In this document: positions 5,684 to 11,215 of the stretch, in pieces | Layout of the letters: each line of letters begins with the position of its first letter | Position numbering within the stretch: position 1 is the stretch's first letter | Source of the DNA: CAYVFC01 sp964450715 | Lineage (GTDB): Bacteria; Myxococcota_A; Polyangia; Polyangiales; JAFGIB01 | Length of the DNA: 11,215 bases | Direction: 5' to 3' | NCBI GenBank assembly: GCA_964450715.1 | Contig: CAYVFC010000202.1 | Location: forward strand, 1-11,215 | The notes under the pieces: model-generated | What the model was told of the DNA's origin: nothing | The model's database searches: none | The model's input: only the letters and a program-made list of their open reading frames with translations | Position numbers and translations under genes: made by a program

Positions 5684-6895
5684 ATGGAGATCATCGACGA
5701 ACTCGAACGGACCGAGCTGGATCTACCGGTAGAGCCGATGTTCATCAACGTCGGCCCCTCGCATCCGTGTACGCACGGAACCATTCATATGGAGGTCTAC
5801 CTCGACGGCGAGACCATCAAGCAGATAGACATCCGTCCCGGTTACCTGCACCGCGGATTCGAGAAGTCCTGCGAGCGCGGCACCTGGCAGCAGGCCTTTC
5901 CCTATGTCGACCGGCTCAATTACTGCTCGCCCATGATCAACAACGTGGGCTACGCCCTGGCCGTGGAAAAGCTGCTGGGCGTCGAGGTCCCGGAGCGCTG
6001 CCAGGTCTACCGGGTCGTGCTCTCTGAGCTCAACCGGATCGTTGACCATTTGGTCTGCAACGCGGCGGTGGCCATGGAGCAGGGAGCTTTGACCCCTTTC
6101 TGGTGGCTATTGAAGGGGCGGGAGCTGATCTGGGACATCCTGGAGCAGGAGACCGGCGCGCGTGTGATGCACAGCTTCGCCCGCATCGGCGGTATGGCCA
6201 AGCCGCCCACGCCCGAGCTCAAGCAGAGCGTGCGCGACGTTTTGCCCGCCCTCCAGAAGATCGTGGCCGACACGGAAAAACTCCTGGTGCGCAACCGCAT
6301 CTTCATCGAGCGCAACCAGAACGTGGGGGTGCTCACCCGTGAGCAGGCTCTGGGTTACGGGGTAACCGGTCCGGTGCTGCGCTCAACCGGCGTGGACTAC
6401 GACGTCAGAAAGGCCGCCCCTTATAGCGGGTACGAGACCTACGACTTCGAGATACCGGTGGGCCACGACGGCGACAACATGGACCGCTTTCTGGTGCGGA
6501 TGGAGGAGATCCGGCAGTCGGTGCGTATCGTCGAGCAGGGGCTGGAGCGCCTCGCCGACGACGGCCCGGTGAGCATCGACGATCCCCGCGTGGTGCTTCC
6601 CCCCAAAGAGGAGGTCTACAGCACCATCGAGGGCACCATCGCCCACTTCAAGCTCATCATGGAGGGGCTCAAGCCGCCGCCGGGCGCGGTCTACCAGGCC
6701 GTGGAGGGCGGTAACGGTGAGCTCGGTTTCTACATCGTATCGGACGGGAGCGGCACGCCCTACCGCGTTCGCTGCCGGCCGCCCTGCTTTTTCAACCTCA
6801 AGGCCGCGGAGGAGATGCTACGCGGTCAGATGGTCGCGGATATCATCGCCACCTTTGGCTCGATCAACATGATCGGCGGCGAGTGCGACAGGTAA
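5684..6895 (+). CDS. nuoD: NADH-quinone oxidoreductase subunit D
   Basis: This 49-kDa complex I subunit, related to the large subunit of NiFe hydrogenases, forms most of the quinone-binding pocket with NuoB. Its 403 residues match the usual length. GPSHPCTHG (24-32) includes H31, equivalent to the quinone-contacting His38 of Thermus Nqo4, and Y80 in DRLNY is equivalent to Tyr87. Other family blocks are HRGFEK (56-61), LSELNRI (113-119), VTGPVLRSTG (227-236), VSDGSGTPYR (352-361) and the C-terminal IGGECDR. Several usually fixed positions vary: DRLNY instead of DRLDY, and GGECDR instead of G-E-V-D-R. It therefore looks like a divergent but functional member. The C-terminal Arg is followed by TAA, and nuoG starts 12 bases later. 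Confidence 0.97.
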   Translation: MEIIDELERTELDLPVEPMFINVGPSHPCTHGTIHMEVYLDGETIKQIDIRPGYLHRGFEKSCERGTWQQAFPYVDRLNYCSPMINNVGYALAVEKLLGVEVPERCQVYRVVLSELNRIVDHLVCNAAVAMEQGALTPFWWLLKGRELIWDILEQETGARVMHSFARIGGMAKPPTPELKQSVRDVLPALQKIVADTEKLLVRNRIFIERNQNVGVLTREQALGYGVTGPVLRSTGVDYDVRKAAPYSGYETYDFEIPVGHDGDNMDRFLVRMEEIRQSVRIVEQGLERLADDGPVSIDDPRVVLPPKEEVYSTIEGTIAHFKLIMEGLKPPPGAVYQAVEGGNGELGFYIVSDGSGTPYRVRCRPPCFFNLKAAEEMLRGQMVADIIATFGSINMIGGECDR

Positions 6896-6906
6896 GGGAG
6901 CTGCGC

Positions 6907-8484
6907 ATGCCCACCTTCAAGCTGGACGGCAAGGAGATCCCCTTCGAGAAGGGCGACACCATCATCGTGGCGGCGGCGCGCGCCGGCATCGAGATCCCGC
7001 ACTACTGCTGGCACGAGGGGCTCTCCATCGCCGCCAACTGCCGCATGTGCCTGGTCGAGATCAAGACCGACCGCCCCCCCATGATGCTGCCCATCCTGCG
7101 CTGGGACGAGAAGACCGGGCGCTACGAGCCCACCACCAAGCCCAAGCTGCTGCCCGCCTGCCAGACCCCGCCGGCGGAGAACATGGAGGTCTTCCTGGAC
7201 AGCGACGAGGTGCGCCAGGCGCAGGCGGCGGTACAGGAGTTCATGCTGGCCAACCACCCGGTCGACTGTCCCATCTGCGACCAGGCGGGCGAGTGCAAGC
7301 TGCAGGACTACTACGAGAAGCACCTGGGCAAGCTCAAGCGCAAGCGGGGCGAGATCACCCACAAGCCCAAGGCGCAGCGTTTCGGGCCGACCATCATCTA
7401 CGACGCGGAGCGCTGCATCAACTGTACGCGCTGCGTCCGCTTCTGCGACGAGATCGCGGGCGACCACGTGCTGGACGAGCGGGAGCGCGGCGGCTTTACC
7501 GAGATCGTGCTCAGCCCGGGGCGGCAGCTCGATCACCGCTACACGCTGATGACTGCGCACAACTGCCCGGTAGGGGCGCTCACCCCGATACACAACCGTT
7601 TCCAGTGCCGCGCCTGGATGCTACGCACCGCCATCAGCATCTGCCCGGGCTGCGCCACCGGTTGCAACTGCTTCATCGACTTCGATCCGCGTTCGGGCCG
7701 GGTCTTCCGCCTGAGGCCGCGCAAGAATATGGCCGTCAACAAGTTCTGGATGTGCGACGACGGCATGATGAGCTATCGCGGGATCGGGGCCGACCGCCTC
7801 AAGATGGGCATCGTGCGCAACGGCAAGAGCGAGGAGTCGACCGCGAGCGAGGTGGTGAAGACGACGGCAAGCGCGCTCGGCAAGGTAAACGGCGCCGAGG
7901 TGGCCGTGCTGCTCAGCGCTGCCTCGCCCAGCGAGGACAACCTGGCACTGGTCAAGCTGGCGGCCGAGCTGGGAAGCGAAAACCTGTATCTGGCGGCTCG
8001 CCCGGACTGGGAGAGCGACGAAATCCTGCGCAACGCGGACAATAATCCCAACCGCGCCGGAGCGCTGGCCGCGGCCGGCAAGCAGCCCGGAAGCGTAGAG
8101 CAGTTATTGCAGGATGTGTCGGACGGCAAGCTGAGCGCGCTGGTGGCGCTGGGCGGGGCCGAGGCCGCGGACGCCGACCTGTCGGGGTTGAAGAAGCTCT
8201 CGACCATCGTCTGTCTGGCCAGCAACAAGGGATTGTTGAGCGAGGTCGCCAACCTGGTCATCCCGGTGGCTTGCCACGCGGAGATGGACGGGACCTTTGT
8301 CAACGCCAAGGGGGTGGCGCAGCGGTTCACCCGAGCCACACAGCCGCCCGAAGGGGTCAAGCCCGCCTGGCAGACGCTGGTCGATCTGGCCGCGGCCATG
8401 GGTAAATCACTCGGCTTCACCGAGCTTCAGGATGTTCGCAAGGCCCTGCCCGCCGCGGCGGCCGCAGAAGGGAGCCAGGCCTGA
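6907..8484 (+). CDS. nuoG: NADH-quinone oxidoreductase subunit G (short form)
   Basis: This iron-sulfur subunit of the complex I electron-input arm normally relays electrons from NuoF to NuoI. From the ATG at 6907 it has 525 residues; AAGGGAG (6894-6900) lies 6 bases before it, so an ATG at 6883 inside nuoD is rejected. Cluster ligands in order are [2Fe-2S] C34, C45, C48, C85; H117, C121, C124, C130 (HPVDCPICDQAGEC); C170, C173, C176, C220; and an N7-type set C246, C249, C253, C283 (CPGCATGC). The molybdopterin-oxidoreductase-like C-terminal part is shortened to about 240 residues, as in many non-enterobacterial forms (E. coli has ~908 in total). Its usual ending AEMDGTFVNAKGVAQRF is kept. 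It directly follows nuoD, with no nuoE or nuoF between them. Its stop overlaps the nuoH start (TGATG). Confidence 0.95.
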   Translation: MPTFKLDGKEIPFEKGDTIIVAAARAGIEIPHYCWHEGLSIAANCRMCLVEIKTDRPPMMLPILRWDEKTGRYEPTTKPKLLPACQTPPAENMEVFLDSDEVRQAQAAVQEFMLANHPVDCPICDQAGECKLQDYYEKHLGKLKRKRGEITHKPKAQRFGPTIIYDAERCINCTRCVRFCDEIAGDHVLDERERGGFTEIVLSPGRQLDHRYTLMTAHNCPVGALTPIHNRFQCRAWMLRTAISICPGCATGCNCFIDFDPRSGRVFRLRPRKNMAVNKFWMCDDGMMSYRGIGADRLKMGIVRNGKSEESTASEVVKTTASALGKVNGAEVAVLLSAASPSEDNLALVKLAAELGSENLYLAARPDWESDEILRNADNNPNRAGALAAAGKQPGSVEQLLQDVSDGKLSALVALGGAEAADADLSGLKKLSTIVCLASNKGLLSEVANLVIPVACHAEMDGTFVNAKGVAQRFTRATQPPEGVKPAWQTLVDLAAAMGKSLGFTELQDVRKALPAAAAAEGSQA

Positions 8485-9599
8485 TGACCGCCTTCGTCCT
8501 GATATCAGCCCTCGTCAAGATCGTTGTCGTGCTGCTTTTAGTGCTGACCTCCATGCTCTTCCTGCTCTGGGGCGAGCGACGCCTGAGCGCGATGATACAG
8601 AACCGCATGGGGCCCATGCGCGCGCACATCCCGCTAGGGGACGCGAAGATAGCGCTCAAGGGATTGTTGCAACCCCTGTTCGATATGATGAAGTCGGTTT
8701 TCAAGGAGGACTTCGTTCCGCCGCGGGCCGACAAGTTGCTGCACTCGCTGGCGCCCGTCATCGCGGTGGTTCCGGTCATCGTATCCTTCGCCATTGTTCC
8801 CTGGGGCGGTACGCTTTACCTGGACTATCTCTGGGAACCGTTGCCGGCCAACGCGACGGGAGCTGTCATACCGCTCCAGATCGCCTCTTTGAACGTCGGT
8901 TTCCTGCTCATCTTGGCCATGGGCGGTACCGGCGTGGTGGGCTCGGCCATCGCCGGTTACGGAAGCGACAACAAGTACTCGCTGCTGGGAGGCCTGAGGG
9001 CCGCCAGCCAGATGGTCAGCTACGAGGTGGTGCTGGGCCTGTCGCTGGTGGGCTGTTTCGTGGTCTACGACTCGCTGCTCATGGAAGAGATGGTGCAGTG
9101 GCAGATCGATAACGTCTGGGGCTTCATGGTGCAGCCGTTGGCGCTGGTGCTCTTTTTTACCTGCTCCATCGCCGAAATGAAGCGCATCCCCTTTGACGCA
9201 CCCGAGGCCGAGCCCGAGCTGGTGGGCGGATTCGTCCTCGAGTACTCCAGCCTGAAGTTCCTGCTGTTCAAGATGGGCGAGTATTTCGAGTTCGTTCTCG
9301 CCTCGGTCATCATCGTGGTGCTCTTCTTCGGCGGCTACCACCTGCCGGGGATCACCGCTTACGGGATCGAGATCGGCAAGCTCGAGGTCGGTTTGCCGCA
9401 CGTGCTGGTCCTGTTGATCAACGTGGCCGTGTTCGTGGTCAAGGTGGCTGTAGTAGCCTGGGCGCAGTTCTTCATCCGCTGGACCTTGTTGCGTTTTCGC
9501 TATGACCAGATCATGAAGCTCTGCTGGCGCTACATGTTGCCGCTGGCGCTTCTGAACATTTTCGTTACCGGCGTGGTCGTTCTTGCGTGGCCGTTCTAG
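8484..9599 (+). CDS. nuoH: NADH-quinone oxidoreductase subunit H
   Basis: This ND1-family membrane subunit anchors the peripheral arm and forms the mouth of the quinone channel. The 371 residues hold about eight or nine membrane helices. Family motifs are WGERRLSAMIQNRMGP (29-44), AGYGSDNKYSLLGG (157-170) with AASQMVSYE after it, and the acidic loop RIPFDAPEAEPELVGGF (234-250) needed for coupling. The C-terminal RWTLLRFRYDQIM (332-344) has Leu where most members have Pro (TLPRFRYDQ). It overlaps nuoG by one base (TGATG) with GGGAG upstream, which suggests coupled translation. A 22-base gap precedes nuoI. Confidence 0.97.
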   Translation: MTAFVLISALVKIVVVLLLVLTSMLFLLWGERRLSAMIQNRMGPMRAHIPLGDAKIALKGLLQPLFDMMKSVFKEDFVPPRADKLLHSLAPVIAVVPVIVSFAIVPWGGTLYLDYLWEPLPANATGAVIPLQIASLNVGFLLILAMGGTGVVGSAIAGYGSDNKYSLLGGLRAASQMVSYEVVLGLSLVGCFVVYDSLLMEEMVQWQIDNVWGFMVQPLALVLFFTCSIAEMKRIPFDAPEAEPELVGGFVLEYSSLKFLLFKMGEYFEFVLASVIIVVLFFGGYHLPGITAYGIEIGKLEVGLPHVLVLLINVAVFVVKVAVVAWAQFFIRWTLLRFRYDQIMKLCWRYMLPLALLNIFVTGVVVLAWPF

Positions 9600-9621
9600 C
9601 CGGTCGAGAGGGTCAAGGATT

Positions 9622-10299
9622 ATGGCAAAGCTGGTCGACAAGCCGAAGATGAACGCGAGCGAGCTCTCCTATGTACCCGAGATTGTCAAGGGTCTGAGCT
9701 TGACCATGTCGCGCTGGTTCAAGAACACCTTTCTGCCGCGCGAGCAGGAGGAGCTGCTCGGGGTCAAGCGGCAGGAAGAGGTCGGCGTCGAGGAGCGAGC
9801 CAAGCGCGCGCTGAAGAACGCGGTGCTCCCAGATGTGAAGACGGAGATGTTCGCTGTCGACTACCCGGACGAACGGCTCGTCTACAAGCAGCGCTACCGG
9901 GGCGTGCACCGGCTCACCGAGCGCGCCGACGGCTCGCCGCGCTGCGTGGCCTGCATGTGCTGCAGCACCGTCTGCCCGGCGCAGTGCATCCACATCGAGG
10001 CGGGGGAGTACGGCCCTGCGGACAAGCGCGCCGGGTACGAGCGCTACCCCGAGGTCTTCATCATCGACGAGTCGCGCTGCATCTTCTGCGGCTTCTGTGT
10101 GGAAGCCTGCCCGCTGGATGCCATCCGCATGGATACCGGCATGCACATGCCGGGATCGACCCGGAGGGCGGACTTTATCTACGACAAGGCCACGCTGCTA
10201 TCCATCCCCGGAACCGACGGCACCCGCAAGACGGCCAACCCCCGCCAGGATCCGGGCGACCCGGGGTACCCCGGCATCGATAGGGAAAAAGGTCACTAG
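9622..10299 (+). CDS. nuoI: NADH-quinone oxidoreductase subunit I
   Basis: This 8Fe ferredoxin-like complex I subunit carries clusters N6a and N6b, which pass electrons to N2 in NuoB. The ligands are C108, C111, C114, C118 (CVACMCCSTVCP, with an extra C113) and C153, C156, C159, C163 (CIFCGFCVEACP). The ATG at 9622 is chosen because AAGGA and GAGAGG lie just upstream; an earlier ATG at 9583 lies within nuoH. The 225 residues exceed the ~180 of E. coli. About 40 extra charged residues, at roughly 38-77, lie between the N-terminal amphipathic helix and the YPDE...RYRG block, so the first cysteine is at 108 instead of 60. It ends the operon: no nuoJ follows. Confidence 0.95.
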   Translation: MAKLVDKPKMNASELSYVPEIVKGLSLTMSRWFKNTFLPREQEELLGVKRQEEVGVEERAKRALKNAVLPDVKTEMFAVDYPDERLVYKQRYRGVHRLTERADGSPRCVACMCCSTVCPAQCIHIEAGEYGPADKRAGYERYPEVFIIDESRCIFCGFCVEACPLDAIRMDTGMHMPGSTRRADFIYDKATLLSIPGTDGTRKTANPRQDPGDPGYPGIDREKGH

Positions 10300-10340
10300 C
10301 CACCGCGTCGTTTCACCGCACTTCGTTCGAGATGCCACGA

Positions 10341-10362
10341 GCGTAGGGGAGGGGCTTGCCCT
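10341..10362. repeat. 22-base direct repeat, left copy
   Basis: The motif GCGTAGGGGAGGGGCTTGCC plus CT recurs at 11142-11163 with one difference (T to C at the 17th base) in the same orientation. The two copies bracket the 51-bp array. The sequences outside the motif are unrelated, apart from a short purine-rich stretch after it. Confidence 0.85.
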
Positions 10363-10385
10363 GAAGATTCTACACATCTTCAGGG
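10359..10385 (+). terminator. Hairpin downstream of nuoI
   Basis: CCCTGAAGAT and ATCTTCAGGG form a perfect 10-bp stem around TCTACAC, 60 bases after the nuoI stop. It could end or protect the nuo transcript, but no T-run follows. It also overlaps the left copy of the 22-base motif, so it may belong to an interspersed repeat instead. Confidence 0.4.
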
Positions 10386-10535
10386 GTACTCGGTGAACTA
10401 CGCAGGGCGACCGGATCAAGAACGAGCCCGCACACGAACACGGCACCCGTCCGTCCGAGGCAAAGGGTAAGGTGCCGGCATTTACGTAGCGCTCCATGTC
10501 CATCAGCGTTACTTCGACTCGGTTATCAACCGCCG

Positions 10536-10580
10536 TCACCCTGTTGTCGCCTCTGATCGACGAAGAAACTCCGCCGTGGG
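10536..10580. repeat. Degenerate leading unit of the 51-bp array
   Basis: From GTCAC at 10535-10539 to CCGCCGTGGG at 10571-10580 the sequence aligns with the 51-bp unit with many substitutions and one net 3-base insertion. It looks like a decayed first copy. The insertion keeps the plus-strand reading frame. Confidence 0.5.
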
Positions 10581-11215
10581 CCGCCCCAGTCACGAGTTTC
10601 TGCGCCTCTCGCGCAAGAACTCGGCCATGAGCCGCCCCAGTCACGAGTTTCTGCGCCTCTCGCGCAAGAACTCGGCCGTGGGCCGCCCCAGTCACGAGTT
10701 TCTGCGCCTTTCGCGCAAGAACTCGGCCGTGAGCCGCCCCAGTCACGAGTTTCTGCGCCTCTCGCGCAAGAACTCGGCCGTGGGNNNNNNNNNNNNNNNN
10801 NNNNNNNNNNNNNNNNNNNNNNNNNNNNNNNNNNNNNNNNNNNNNNNNNNNNNNNNNNNNNNNNNNNNNNNNNNNNNNNNNNNNCCGCCCCAGTCACGAG
10901 TTTCTGCGCCTCTCGCGCAAGAACTCGGCCGTGAGCCGCCCCAGTCGCGAGTTTCTGCGCCTCTCGCGCAAGAACTCGGCCGTGGGCCGCCCCAGTATGG
11001 AAAGCGATGAGCGCAAGGTTGACGAAGCGGCCGCGCAGTTGGGCGGGTATTCGGACCCCCCCCGACCGCGAGATGCATTTTTCGGTTCGGCGGGCGATCC
11101 ACGCGTTCGCAGCGCCGATTTTCGATTCGACGGAGCCCACCGCGTAGGGGAGGGGCTCGCCCTAAGGAGGCACCGCAAAATAAACGATCCGGTTGCGGCC
11201 GCGTGGGCGGGCGCA
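10576..11215 (+). CDS. Doubtful open frame through the repeat array
   Basis: From a GTG at 10576 one frame reads 17-residue repeats. After the gap, whose stated length of 100 shifts the frame by one base, the same repeat frame continues past the array (ATG 10997, MESDERKVDEAAAQLGG...) and is still open at the window end. If the true gap is zero or a multiple of 51, the frame is open for 215 codons, counting from the stop at 10468-10470. There is no Shine-Dalgarno sequence and no recognised domain, and other frames of this GC-rich repeat are open too, so it may well not be translated. Confidence 0.15.
10581..10996. repeat. 51-bp hairpin-forming tandem repeat array
   Basis: Units begin with CCGCCCCAGT at 10581, 10632, 10683, 10734, 10885, 10936 and 10987; the last is truncated after 10 bases. 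Full copies differ at only one or two positions. Each holds an inverted repeat, CGAGTTTCTGCGC, loop CTCTC, GCGCAAGAACTCG (10593-10623 in the first copy), pairing at 11 of 13 positions plus one possible G-U. The bases just before each unit alternate GTGGG, (A/G)TGAG, GTGGG, GTGAG, GTGGG, and after the gap GTGAG, GTGGG, which implies a 102-bp higher-order unit. There are no spacers, so it is not CRISPR. In one plus-strand frame each unit reads RPSHEFLRLSRKNSAV plus G or S. Two minus-strand frames are open as well. Confidence 0.95.
10785..10884. other. 100-N scaffold gap
   Basis: Exactly 100 Ns replace sequence inside the tandem array. A round 100 is the usual placeholder for a gap of unknown size. 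Both edges fall exactly on repeat-unit boundaries, so the copy number of the array is unknown. Confidence 0.98.
11142..11163. repeat. 22-base direct repeat, right copy
   Basis: This second copy of the motif at 10341-10362 differs at one base. It lies about 145 bases beyond the end of the 51-bp array and is followed by AAGGAGG. Confidence 0.85.

Larger units (their letters stand above)
10300..10535. other. Gene-free stretch after nuoI
   Basis: No convincing gene is seen in these 236 bases where nuoJ would be expected. They hold the first copy of a 22-base motif (10341-10362) and a perfect hairpin (10359-10385). Open frames here are short, or run out of the downstream repeat array on the minus strand, and match nothing I recognise. 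Confidence 0.6.

Noticed and set aside
10261..10274. 14-bp palindrome CCGGGGTACCCCGG near the end of nuoI
   Set aside because: It lies inside the coding sequence in a Gly/Pro-coding GC-rich tail. Without further context it is most simply chance.
10581..10996. CRISPR array
   Set aside because: The units are contiguous with a 51-bp period and there are no variable spacers or neighbouring cas genes.
10198..11178. Minus-strand open frames through the array (repeats such as TGAAHGRVLAREAQKLV)
   Set aside because: They extend antisense into the end of nuoI or are broken by stops in most units. There is no ribosome site or known domain, so they probably reflect a stop-poor repeat.

Overview
This window is a GC-rich bacterial chromosome segment with a complex I (NADH-quinone oxidoreductase) operon on its right. 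The gene styles suggest a deltaproteobacterial or myxococcal-type lineage, or another high-GC Gram-negative. These styles are a short ~525-residue NuoG, a separate NuoC and NuoD, a DUF349-style HEAT-repeat protein and a dodecin. The taxonomic guess is inference with low confidence; no marker gene fixes it. An exact 100-N run shows that this is a scaffolded, probably metagenomic or draft, assembly.

Layout. 1-84 is the end of something unknown. 85-936 (-) is proC, the last step of proline synthesis. It is divergent, across 109 bases, from 1046-2365 (+), a PepP-type Xaa-Pro aminopeptidase, so the two may form a proline-themed pair. The peptidase overlaps tail-to-tail by 4 bases with a 265-residue HEAT protein (2362-3159, -) built of nine exactly 26-residue repeats. 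A short GC-rich spacer with a strong hairpin precedes a dodecin gene (3408-3617, -). The 492-base region between the dodecin gene and nuoA (3618-4109) carries a candidate promoter for each direction, a TTCGAA dyad and a 58-base inverted-repeat element.

From 4110 to 10299 (+) runs a tightly packed nuo operon, nuoA-B-C-D-G-H-I. It has overlapping or very short junctions and good ribosome binding sites. These genes give the membrane anchors A and H, the Q-module B, C, D and I, and the NuoG iron-sulfur subunit. The NADH-oxidising subunits NuoE and NuoF are missing between D and G. The pumping subunits NuoJ-N do not follow nuoI, so a complete complex would need genes from elsewhere.

Where nuoJ would be expected, the last ~915 bases are instead a repeat-rich tract. 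It holds a perfect 10-bp hairpin, a 51-bp hairpin-forming tandem repeat whose units alternate between two subtypes (102-bp higher-order period), the 100-N gap placed exactly on a repeat boundary, and a 22-base motif repeated on both sides of the array. The 51-bp period is a whole number of codons. If the gap is closed in units of 51, one reading frame stays open through the array to the window edge. I cannot tell whether this is a 17-residue-repeat protein or a non-coding repeat element.
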